From: Planctomycetaceae bacterium | Lineage (GTDB): Bacteria; Planctomycetota; Planctomycetia; Planctomycetales; Planctomycetaceae | Direction of reading: 5' to 3' | Assembly (NCBI GenBank): GCA_003503535.1 | Contig: DOCI01000078.1 | Location: forward strand, 2,735 to 11,678 | DNA: 8,944 nt | In this document: piece by piece, positions 1 through 6,858 of the stretch | Layout: each line of letters opens with the position of its first letter | How positions within the stretch are numbered: the first letter of the stretch is position 1 | Position numbers and translations under genes: made by a program | The notes under the pieces: model-generated | The model's input: only the letters and a program-made list of their open reading frames with translations | Told to the model about the DNA's origin: nothing | Database searches by the model: none

Positions 1-9
1 TGATTGGCG

Positions 10-21
10 GAATTCGAATTC
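10..21. repeat. 12-bp perfect palindrome (tandem GAATTC)
   Basis: GAATTCGAATTC is two directly adjacent GAATTC units and is its own reverse complement. It lies in the gene-free left edge of the window, downstream of the minus-strand gene that ends at 87. It has no T-run beside it, so it does not look like a terminator. It may be chance. Confidence 0.3.
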
Positions 22-86
22 AGCAACCGTTCAATCGTAGATGCAGCTTAACGCTTTCGGGCGACAATGTCAGCAATCCGGCAACA

Positions 87-1019
87 TCAATTCCAACGAG
101 TAATTTCGTTGAACGCCTGAGTGATCTGACCGCGTAGCATCGGCTGTTCGAGTTCAGGAGCCACCGAGACCACTTTTCGCAGCAGAGCGAGTGCTTCTCC
201 TGGGTAACCGGCTTTGAGCGAAATTAAAGCCAGGTCGCGCCGGGAAGCGTACTGGGAAGGATTGAGTAGCAGGAGACGATTTTGCACACGCAGGGCATGC
301 TCCCACTTCTGTTGTTCGATATAGAGCACTTTCAGATTGTTGAGCATGCGTGTGACAATAGTGCGATGACCGACAGGTTTTAGACCGGATTTTGCTTCGC
401 TGCGGGAAACATCGGCTATCGTCTGCACCCAGTCGACGCATTCATCGTACTGCATGTATCGGCCGGGAGTGTAGGCATCGAGAAAGACAGGACCTTCGAT
501 GGTTTCGAGTCGTGTCAGAAAATGAGCCGGTGCAGCGACACCTTCCAAATCGATGCCTGCGCGTTTTGCCACAACCATATATAGGATGGACAGACTAATC
601 GGGATGCCACGGCCGGTTTTGATCACACTATTCATAAAGCTGCCATCGGCGGCCTGAAAAGCGGCGTTATCGCCGCGTAATCCGTGCCTTGTTCCGATTG
701 TCTCTGCAAGAAACTCGATCTGCGAATACGGTTTCTGGAAGGAAGATGTTTGTTGACGAATTTCGTCTGCCCGTTCATCGATCCAGACGAGGGAGTGGTC
801 GAAGTCGAGATCGGGAAAATAGTCGCGAGCCAGTTCGAGAGCCGCGACAGACAGATCGATCTCTTCGTAACGATCACAGAGTTTCAAAAACTCGGTGTCT
901 TCAACAAATTCCTGGCGTATTTCTTGTAGATTCATCGGTCCAACCGGAAATTTCAATCCTTGAATAGTCTTGTCACATGCTTCCTGAATAACGTTCAAGG
1001 TCACTTCAGGGGGTGACAT
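87..1019 (-). CDS. SirB1-type transglutaminase-fold protein with C-terminal TPR-like helices
   Basis: A 310-residue cytoplasmic protein of the SirB1/transglutaminase-like family; no signal peptide is visible. The N-terminal part is helical and carries a typical motif with Y-P/F-P-D-L-D spacing. The core holds the family signature: N130 in FMNSVIKTGRGIPISLS, H166 in PAHFLTR and D181 in FLDAYTPGR, matching the usual N...GIPISL...HF...D pattern. Residues about 221-290 form TPR-like helix pairs (NNLKVLYIEQQKWEHAL, then a second repeat containing GYPGEALALL). No classical transglutaminase cysteine is seen at the expected core position, so enzymatic activity is doubtful. The biochemical role of this family is poorly defined. 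I chose the ATG at 1019, which has a TAGGAT sequence about 11 bases upstream. A GTG at 1049 would add ten residues, and an ATG at 935 would remove 28 but still keep the whole conserved domain. The gene stands alone, 206 bases downstream of the protease gene on the same strand. Confidence 0.85.
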   Translation of the reverse strand: MSPPEVTLNVIQEACDKTIQGLKFPVGPMNLQEIRQEFVEDTEFLKLCDRYEEIDLSVAALELARDYFPDLDFDHSLVWIDERADEIRQQTSSFQKPYSQIEFLAETIGTRHGLRGDNAAFQAADGSFMNSVIKTGRGIPISLSILYMVVAKRAGIDLEGVAAPAHFLTRLETIEGPVFLDAYTPGRYMQYDECVDWVQTIADVSRSEAKSGLKPVGHRTIVTRMLNNLKVLYIEQQKWEHALRVQNRLLLLNPSQYASRRDLALISLKAGYPGEALALLRKVVSVAPELEQPMLRGQITQAFNEITRWN

Positions 1020-1225
1020 CCATAAATCGCATCCTACCCGGACTGGCACGAGAAGACAATCGGAATTTGGAGAGTGTAAATCATTCTCAAATGTGAGTCA
1101 GAAATCGCTGTTGCTAAACCACTTAACGAATTAGAAATGTTGCAGAGAGATGTGAAAACGATGTTCTGTCTTAGCAATGAACCGAGCAAAATCACGAATA
1201 TTCTTAAATACAATGTTCGTCACTG

Positions 1226-2386
1226 CTACAACTCAGTGGCTCCCAGTTTCACCGTCAATACTTTCACTGCGTTATTCCGACGAACGGTAATTTTGATTTC
1301 GTCCTCGGGCTGATTCGATTTCAAAGCCGCGACAAGGTCTCTGAAGTTTTTCACGTTCTTGCCATCGCACTTTGTAATAATGTCTCCCGGTTTGACTCCC
1401 GCATCTTCGGCTGGGCCATTCGGGCTGACTTCGGTGATGATACAACCACTACCGGTGGCATCGCGACCGCGAATTCCCAGATAAGCCTTTCGTGGAGGAG
1501 CGGGTTTGGAATTGTTATCGGAGTCTTCATCGTGTGTGTCACCTTCGTTCAACTCTTCCCAGTCTTTTAAGTAGACTTGAACGGGGACATGATAATTGAT
1601 GCTGTTACTGACACCGATACGACTGTGAATCCCGACCACGCGACCATTCAAATCGAAGAGTGGTCCGCCGGAATCTCCACCGACGAGAGAACAGTCAGTC
1701 TGAATTGTCCGGGGAGTGATTGAGAGAGTTCGACCGAGCCGAATGACAGGAAGTCGACTTGTTTCGTATCCGTTGGGATGACCAATCGCAACGACCCAGC
1801 GTCCCGGTTTTGCGAATTCATTGGTCGCCATCGGAATAAATTTGTAGGGGCCCTTGCCATCGAGTCGCACAATTGCAGCATCGGCTCGAACATCGACACC
1901 AACAACAGTCGCGCGATGTCGGCGTCCATCTGTAAACACAATGACGACTGAGTTTCCAACTTCACCCACGACATGAGCGGCTGTCAGAATATGCCCCTCT
2001 GGGCTGATCACCACACCGCTTCCCTGACCGCCTCCAACTTGAATATTAACAGTGGCAGCCTGATAGTCAGGGATTAATTCAATGGTCGCTTCTTCGAGAA
2101 GTTTTAAATCCTGGGGAGAGAGTGGCAAATCATCAAATGGGATTCGATCTTTTTCAGGATCGAGTTGTTTAAGGGCCTGTTTCGGAATTTGATCTGCAAC
2201 AAGATCATTCTCGGCAACATTTGCATCGGTCGCAATCTTCAGAGCGGTGCGACTTGTGCCAAGAGATTTGCTACCCAGGTCTGAAACTCCCTGAGCCAGA
2301 CTCGATGAAATCTCAACGACCAGCAGGGATGAAAACACGATCAATAAACATCCAGCCTTTACTGTTCCATTGCAGATCTTTTTCAT
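1226..2386 (-). CDS. Secreted HtrA/DegP-like trypsin-fold serine protease with one PDZ domain
   Basis: A 386-residue exported protease. Residues 1-31 form a signal peptide: KK start, hydrophobic core CLLIVFSSLLVV, and likely cleavage after SLA. A linker of about 75 residues follows, then a trypsin-fold domain at about 105-275. The catalytic triad is complete: H138 in TAAHVVG, D169 in RADAAIVRLD and S239 in GGDSGGP. An acidic linker (EGDTHDEDSDNNS, about 281-293) leads to a single PDZ domain at about 300-384, with the usual GPAEDAGVKPGDIITKCDG signature at 324-342. Known HtrA proteins of this layout degrade misfolded or damaged exported proteins; the substrate here is unknown. E. coli DegP and DegQ have two PDZ domains, so this is closer to the one-PDZ DegS layout, but with a cleavable signal instead of a membrane anchor. 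The ATG start is supported by GAGAG about 10 bases upstream. The gene is divergent from rfbC. Confidence 0.9.
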   Translation of the reverse strand: MKKICNGTVKAGCLLIVFSSLLVVEISSSLAQGVSDLGSKSLGTSRTALKIATDANVAENDLVADQIPKQALKQLDPEKDRIPFDDLPLSPQDLKLLEEATIELIPDYQAATVNIQVGGGQGSGVVISPEGHILTAAHVVGEVGNSVVIVFTDGRRHRATVVGVDVRADAAIVRLDGKGPYKFIPMATNEFAKPGRWVVAIGHPNGYETSRLPVIRLGRTLSITPRTIQTDCSLVGGDSGGPLFDLNGRVVGIHSRIGVSNSINYHVPVQVYLKDWEELNEGDTHDEDSDNNSKPAPPRKAYLGIRGRDATGSGCIITEVSPNGPAEDAGVKPGDIITKCDGKNVKNFRDLVAALKSNQPEDEIKITVRRNNAVKVLTVKLGATEL

Positions 2387-2529
2387 AGATTTATTTCTCT
2401 CGATGTTTTGTTATGTTGTGAACGCAATGGCACCCGCGTCATGATATCTGAGTTTTGAAAAGCGGCGAGTGATTAATCATTCTATTGCAACGCAAATTCT
2501 GCTGAAAATCAAATGGAATCTTATCGACA
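2387..2529. promoter_or_regulatory. Divergent protease/rfbC spacer with 10-bp palindrome at 2470-2479
   Basis: This AT-rich spacer must hold the starts of transcription for both flanking genes. At 2470-2479 TGATTAATCA is a perfect palindrome. The symmetry continues to 2467-2482 (GAG...TTC) with one mismatched pair, which is the shape of a dimeric-regulator operator. A TTGAAA at 2455-2460 could be a -35 element reading toward rfbC, but no good -10 lies at the right distance. The regulator, if any, cannot be named. Confidence 0.35.
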
Positions 2530-3078
2530 ATGAAAATTCTCCCAACCTCCATCGCTGATTGCTCGATTGTGGAACTCGATGTATTCGGCGATTCCCGAGG
2601 TTTCTTTATGGAAATGTATCGTCAATCCAGGTATGCCGAATTCGGAATCGATGCGAACTTTGTTCAGGATAATTATTCCCGTTCACGGCTGGGAACTTTA
2701 CGTGGATTGCACTATCAATTGAAAAACCCACAGGGGAAACTTGTGCAAGTTCTGCAGGGGGAAGTGTACGATGTGGCAGTCGATTTGCGGGAAGATTCTC
2801 CCACGTTCCGGCAATGGACGGGTGTGCGATTGAACGCACAGACTCCTCAGCAGCTTTACGTGCCCCCCGGCTGTGCTCATGGGTTTTATGTTCTGAGTGA
2901 CTCTGTCGATTTTCTCTACAAATGCACCGCTGACTACGATGCTGCCGACGAACATGTCCTGATGTGGAACGATCCACAAATTGGGATAGCATGGCCTATG
3001 ACAGGAGATCCGATCCTTTCGGAAAAGGATAAAAAAGGATTACCTTTTACTGAATGCGCGACTTACCCCGCAGTTTGA
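2530..3078 (+). CDS. rfbC: dTDP-4-dehydrorhamnose 3,5-epimerase
   Basis: A 182-residue cytoplasmic cupin enzyme (RmlC) of the normal family length. It epimerises C3 and C5 of dTDP-4-dehydro-6-deoxyglucose, the third step from glucose-1-phosphate to dTDP-L-rhamnose, a precursor of surface polysaccharides. Conserved blocks appear in order: GDSRGFFMEMY, FVQDNYSRS, TLRGLHYQ, GKLVQVLQGEVYDVAVDLR, PTFRQW, QLYVPPGCAHGFYVLSD, FLYKCTADY and LMWNDPQIGIAWP. By alignment to the Salmonella and Mycobacterium enzymes, H61 and D167 (in LSEKD) form the catalytic dyad and Y130 is the catalytic tyrosine; all are present. The start is the ATG at 2530, with only a weak ribosome site. The gene stands alone, without rfbA, rfbB or rfbD neighbours, so the rest of the pathway must be encoded elsewhere. 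Its last 16 bases overlap the end of the convergent maf-like gene. Confidence 0.95.
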   Translation: MKILPTSIADCSIVELDVFGDSRGFFMEMYRQSRYAEFGIDANFVQDNYSRSRLGTLRGLHYQLKNPQGKLVQVLQGEVYDVAVDLREDSPTFRQWTGVRLNAQTPQQLYVPPGCAHGFYVLSDSVDFLYKCTADYDAADEHVLMWNDPQIGIAWPMTGDPILSEKDKKGLPFTECATYPAV

Positions 3079-3716
3079 TCGGCTGCTCGCTCGAACAGTT
3101 CCTGCGTCTCGAACATCGGCAAGCCGACGACATTTGATAAGCTGCCTGAAATTTGCGAGACAAATATATTGCCCAGCCCCTGAATGGCGTATCCTCCCGC
3201 TTTGCCGCGTGGTTCGTCGGTCTGCAGATACCAGTCTACCAAGGTTGAGGAGGCCTGCTGCATTTGCACAGTAGTCGTCACAAGTTTCTCGAATATTCTC
3301 TGATTTCGATTGCGTATCGTGACAGCTGAAATCGCCTGATGGGATTTGCCAAGATAATAATTTCCAAACCAGAATTTGACGGTGGCAGCATAATCCATTT
3401 CTGGAGGCTGCCCGAGTACGAGATAATGATTATTCGTCGGCTCGACAACAATGACCGTATCAGCAGTCAGCAGGTAATCATACTTCTGGCCTTTGCATTG
3501 CCGGGCAACGGTTTCATTTTTAAGACGTGAGATGCGTTGAATCTGCTGATGGATACCTTCGAGGGAATGGATTCCCTCAAACGACAATTCATCTGGATCA
3601 TCGGGTGGTAGAATTTCGATCCTTGCTTCAGGATAGAGTCGTTCGAGCAGTTCCCGGCGTTGCGGTGAACGCGACCCGAGAATGATCGTCTTGCCTGATT
3701 GATCTGACATATTCAT
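3063..3716 (-). CDS. maf: Maf-family nucleotide pyrophosphatase
   Basis: A 217-residue cytoplasmic protein of the Maf/YhdE/YceF family, which hydrolyses non-canonical or canonical nucleoside triphosphates to monophosphates (house-cleaning) and has also been linked to septum formation. The family N-terminus is clear: IILGSRSPQRRELLERL at residues 11-27. It is followed by an acidic DDPDE patch, TADTVIVV with the conserved aspartate at 86, SHQAISAVTI, and the C-terminal signature GKAGGYAIQG...FVSQISGSLSNVVGLPM. The block that is usually GKP reads GQP, so a normally conserved lysine is glutamine. The middle of the protein is divergent and slightly long. I chose the ATG at 3716, which has AGAGGA 14 bases upstream; an ATG at 3710 is nearly equivalent. 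The frame stays open to a TTG at 3776, but the extra residues do not resemble the family. Which subfamily substrate (dTTP/UTP or m7GTP type) applies cannot be decided. Confidence 0.88.
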   Translation of the reverse strand: MNMSDQSGKTIILGSRSPQRRELLERLYPEARIEILPPDDPDELSFEGIHSLEGIHQQIQRISRLKNETVARQCKGQKYDYLLTADTVIVVEPTNNHYLVLGQPPEMDYAATVKFWFGNYYLGKSHQAISAVTIRNRNQRIFEKLVTTTVQMQQASSTLVDWYLQTDEPRGKAGGYAIQGLGNIFVSQISGSLSNVVGLPMFETQELFERAADQTAG

Positions 3717-3740
3717 GATTATTCTAACGATCCTCTGAAC

Positions 3741-3761
3741 AGACAAGCTGGAAGCCTGTCC
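3741..3761 (-). promoter_or_regulatory. Small hairpin in the maf leader
   Basis: Read on the minus strand, GGACAGGC and GCTTGTCT can pair around a TTCCA loop to give an 8-bp stem that includes G-U pairs. It lies about 25 bases before the chosen maf ATG and just upstream of the AGAGGA ribosome site, so it would be part of the maf mRNA leader if transcription starts further up. No T-run follows, so it is not a terminator. The function is unknown and chance is possible. Confidence 0.25.
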
Positions 3762-3785
3762 TGCAATACCCCTCAACCATTACCC

Positions 3786-3803
3786 TTTAACAGTACTGTA
3801 AAA
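3786..3803. promoter_or_regulatory. Inverted repeat around ACAGTACTGT, possible operator
   Basis: ACAGTACTGT at 3790-3799 is a perfect 10-bp palindrome. After one A/A mismatch the symmetry continues with TTT on the left and AAA on the right, giving 18 bases with one mismatched pair. It lies 70 bases upstream of the maf start and could be a binding site for a dimeric regulator or overlap the maf promoter. No regulator gene is nearby. Confidence 0.3.
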
Positions 3804-3950
3804 TTACATCGTAACGTTTTATCTGATCTCGATCGAATTCCGTATTGGAGATTCTCAGATTCATTTTATGATGCAGATCACATTCAAAGCATCTGGTATT
3901 GCAGCCGCATACGAAATATCGACTGATCCTTTTATTAACTCAGCATTAAG

Positions 3951-3973
3951 CACTGCTGGGCATGCCAGCAGTG
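3951..3973 (+). promoter_or_regulatory. Stem-loop upstream of cls (9-bp perfect stem)
   Basis: CACTGCTGG (3951-3959) and CCAGCAGTG (3965-3973) are exact reverse complements around the five-base loop GCATG. The hairpin is GC-rich and ends 53 bases before the cls ATG. On neither strand does a T-run follow directly, so it does not look like an intrinsic terminator. It could be an mRNA 5' leader structure or a protein-binding site. The role is inferred only from position. Confidence 0.45.
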
Positions 3974-4026
3974 GCACACAATGAGAAGCCTGAATTGGAA
4001 CGATCTACTATGGAGCGAATTCGTTA

Positions 4027-5445
4027 ATGCAATTTTCTGTATTGTATTTATTTGCGGAATGGATTGTCCGCATCCTGGTCATTCCAGTCATCGCCTACCG
4101 CTATCGCCCACCTTCGGCGTTGGCCTGGATTGCCGTGGTTTCGTTTCAGCCGATGATCGGCCTGGCCTTGTATATCATCTTCGGGGAAAACCGTCTCCCT
4201 CGTCGACGAATTGCCGAACACGCTCGGCGTCGTCGTGCGCTGCAACTGGATATGTGGCCGATGCTCCAAAAGTACTGCGTCGATCCTCAGTCTGGAATTG
4301 ATGGACAATCCAAACATCAGCTCTCAGTTCAACTGGGCGAGATGCCGGCCGTTGCCAACAATGATTTTCAACTGATCGACGATACTTCCGAAGCGATTGA
4401 TCGGATTATTCAAGATATCAATGACGCCAAGGTCAGTGTTCATCTTCTGTTTTACATCTGGCGGGATGATGAAATCGGTCGGCGTGTGACCGATGCCATT
4501 ATTGAAGCGGAGAAGCGAGGCGTCGAGTGCCGCGTGCTGGTGGATGCGGTTGGCTCCCGTCGCTTTTTGAAATCGCGAGCCAAAGATTTGCAGGCCGCAG
4601 GCGTGGAAATGTTTCCGATCCTCCCGGTGAACCTGTTCCGCAGACGTTTTCACCGGATTGATATGCGGAATCATCGCAAGTTGGTCGTGATTGATGGCAA
4701 GATCGCCTACACCGGCAGTCAGAATATCGTCAATCCCGACTACGGCACCAAAAAGTTGATCTGGCACGATTTGATGATGCGTCTGCAGGGGCCTATCGTG
4801 ATGCAGTTGCAGGCTGTCTTCCTGACCGACTGGTATGCAGAAACCAATACGGAACTCGAAAAAGCCGAATGTTTTCCGACGCCGGAAGCTGCGGGTGAGG
4901 AAACGCTGCAGTTATTTCCAAGTGGTCCTACTTATCACACAATGAATCTGCATCGACTGATTGTGGCAATGTTGTATCAGGCCCGCAAAAAAGTGACCAT
5001 TACAACTCCTTATTTCATTCCCGATGAATCGTTGCTGCAGGCGATTGAAGTGGCTCGTTTGCGTGGAGTACAAATCATACTCGTGTTGCCAGAGAAGTCT
5101 GATCAGATTCTCGTCAGTGCGGCCCAACGCTCGTTTTATGCTCAGCTGCTTGAGATGGATGTCGAGATCTATCTATTCACAAAAGGATTATTGCATTCCA
5201 AAACACTGACCATCGATAAAACATTTGCACTCGTCGGCACCAGCAATATGGATATCCGCTCGTTTGCTTTGAATCTGGAAATGAACTTGATCCTGTTCGA
5301 TGAAGAAACGATTCAAAAAATCTCAGATCAACAGCAGAAATATCTCGAATCGGCTTATCCAATTCATCTCAATCACTGGGGCAATCGTGGCTTCTTCAAA
5401 ACATTCGGGGAAGCAATTGCCCGCTTGATGGCTCCGCTTCTTTAA
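4027..5445 (+). CDS. cls: Cardiolipin synthase (phospholipase D superfamily)
   Basis: A 472-residue inner-membrane enzyme that joins two phosphatidylglycerol molecules into cardiolipin and glycerol. Two N-terminal membrane segments are visible, at about 3-22 and 31-52 ([20 protein letters not shown]), followed by the basic GENRLPRRR stretch typical of the family. Two phospholipase D domains follow. The first HKD motif is H216-x-K218-x4-D223 in [19 protein letters not shown]. The second is H390-x-K392-x4-D397 in [20 protein letters not shown], continued by MDIRSF. Both motifs are complete, so an active enzyme is expected. The length is close to E. coli ClsA (about 486). The ATG start has GGAG 11 bases upstream. 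The gene is monocistronic, with a hairpin in its leader and a terminator after its stop codon. Other two-HKD enzymes such as PssA-type synthases are less likely because of the N-terminal membrane pair and the C-terminal pattern. Confidence 0.93.
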   Translation: MQFSVLYLFAEWIVRILVIPVIAYRYRPPSALAWIAVVSFQPMIGLALYIIFGENRLPRRRIAEHARRRRALQLDMWPMLQKYCVDPQSGIDGQSKHQLSVQLGEMPAVANNDFQLIDDTSEAIDRIIQDINDAKVSVHLLFYIWRDDEIGRRVTDAIIEAEKRGVECRVLVDAVGSRRFLKSRAKDLQAAGVEMFPILPVNLFRRRFHRIDMRNHRKLVVIDGKIAYTGSQNIVNPDYGTKKLIWHDLMMRLQGPIVMQLQAVFLTDWYAETNTELEKAECFPTPEAAGEETLQLFPSGPTYHTMNLHRLIVAMLYQARKKVTITTPYFIPDESLLQAIEVARLRGVQIILVLPEKSDQILVSAAQRSFYAQLLEMDVEIYLFTKGLLHSKTLTIDKTFALVGTSNMDIRSFALNLEMNLILFDEETIQKISDQQQKYLESAYPIHLNHWGNRGFFKTFGEAIARLMAPLL

Positions 5446-5495
5446 TAAAAAACGAGGTACGGCAAAACTGCCATACCCCGTTGCCCCATTTTATT
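5446..5495. terminator. Bidirectional intrinsic terminator between cls and the 5515-6552 gene
   Basis: Bases 5451-5464 (AACGAGGTACGGCA) pair with 5469-5482 (TGCCATACCCCGTT) around the loop AAAC. Twelve of the 14 pairs match, with two single mismatches. On the plus strand a T-rich run (TTTTATTATT) begins about seven bases after the stem. On the minus strand the stem is followed directly by TTTTATTAAA. The two genes converge here, so one hairpin can serve both; the T-run placement favours the minus strand. Confidence 0.8.
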
Positions 5496-5514
5496 ATTAC
5501 CGTCAATTTGACGT

Positions 5515-6552
<1,038 letters not shown>

Positions 6553-6560
6553 CGGTATTA

Positions 6561-6570
6561 TCCCCTCCCT
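6561..6570 (-). promoter_or_regulatory. Ribosome binding site deciding the start at 6552
   Basis: Read on the minus strand, AGGGAGGGGA ends eight bases before the ATG at 6552. It is the strongest Shine-Dalgarno-like site among the minus-strand genes here, and it excludes the longer reading with a TTG start at 6708. Confidence 0.7.
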
Positions 6571-6589
6571 GAGATTGGACTGTGTCATA

Positions 6590-6691
6590 TCATCCGTCGA
6601 GAGCGATTCCCCCTGCCCTCGGATCACTACGCAGAACTCCGCCTGACATAATGAATTGAACGGTCTTGTCGCGGTACAACGCCATGCGCAT
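6590..6691 (-). CDS. Possible 33-codon leader or small ORF
   Basis: An ATG at 6691 is preceded by GGGAG at a spacing of six bases and opens a 33-codon frame ending in TGA at 6590-6592. The peptide begins MRMALYRDKTVQF and continues IMSGGVLRSDPRAGG, with a mixed, protein-like composition and no transmembrane segment. The frame stays open for about 14 more codons upstream. It ends 37 bases before the ATG of the secreted-protein gene on the same strand and in a different frame, so it could be a translated leader or a remnant of an older gene. I recognise no family. A good ribosome site and higher GC than the flank are the only support; chance is quite possible. Confidence 0.25.
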   Translation of the reverse strand: MRMALYRDKTVQFIMSGGVLRSDPRAGGIALDG

Positions 6692-6846
6692 GTACGGCTC
6701 CCTATCAATGAATATCGGATAAACCAATTTCCCTGATCACCATAAATCCAACTTTAATTCATATTTTCGTTTTCCCCGTTATTAACAGATCAGTACACAA
6801 CGCCAATCGCGTTCGTTACAGTCGGAATCAGGAGTTTTCACATCGC

Positions 6847-6852
6847 AAGGAG
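6847..6852 (+). promoter_or_regulatory. Ribosome binding site of the secreted hydrolase gene
   Basis: AAGGAG lies six bases before the ATG at 6859, an ideal Shine-Dalgarno arrangement, and fixes that start. The encoded protein then begins with a signal peptide, which agrees. Confidence 0.8.
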
Positions 6853-6858
6853 TCAATC

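Larger units (their letters stand above)
3717..4026. other. 310-base divergent spacer between maf and cls
   Basis: No gene is supportable here. The spacer holds the maf leader with a small hairpin (3741-3761), a near-palindrome at 3786-3803, and a possible weak plus-strand promoter: TTGGAG at 3845-3850 and TATGAT at 3867-3872, 16 bases apart. It also holds a strong 9-bp stem-loop at 3951-3973 and the cls ribosome site GGAG at 4012-4015. The start of an out-of-frame ORF at 3981 is a shadow of cls. Confidence 0.5.
6553..6858. other. 306-base divergent spacer between two secreted-protein genes
   Basis: The spacer has two distinct halves. About 6591-6700 is GC-rich (roughly 57 percent by hand count) and carries a 10-bp palindrome CATGCGCATG at 6683-6692 and a possible 33-codon minus-strand ORF. 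About 6701-6800 is AT-rich (roughly 33 percent) and probably holds the promoters of the divergent genes, but no convincing -35/-10 pair could be chosen. Ribosome sites lie at both ends: AGGGAGGGGA (6561-6570, minus strand) and AAGGAG (6847-6852, plus strand). Confidence 0.5.

Noticed and set aside
1..139. Possible end of an upstream plus-strand gene overlapping the first minus-strand gene
   Set aside because: One plus frame is open from the edge to a TAG near 139, but it has no recognisable family pattern and overlaps a well-supported gene.
1020..1049. GTG start at 1049 for the SirB1-type gene
   Set aside because: It adds ten residues without a ribosome site; the ATG at 1019 has a better upstream sequence.
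1050..1225. Terminator or RNA gene between the protease and the SirB1-type gene
   Set aside because: Only an 8-bp palindrome GAATATTC at 1196-1203 was seen, with no stable stem or T-run.
3717..3776. TTG start at 3776 for the maf-like gene
   Set aside because: The added twenty residues do not resemble Maf proteins, and an ATG with AGAGGA upstream is available.
3981..4301. 106-codon plus-strand ORF at the start of cls
   Set aside because: It overlaps cls in another frame and has no family features; it is a shadow of cls.
6553..6708. TTG start at 6708 for the secreted-protein gene
   Set aside because: It would bury a clear signal peptide inside the protein; the ATG at 6552 has an excellent ribosome site.
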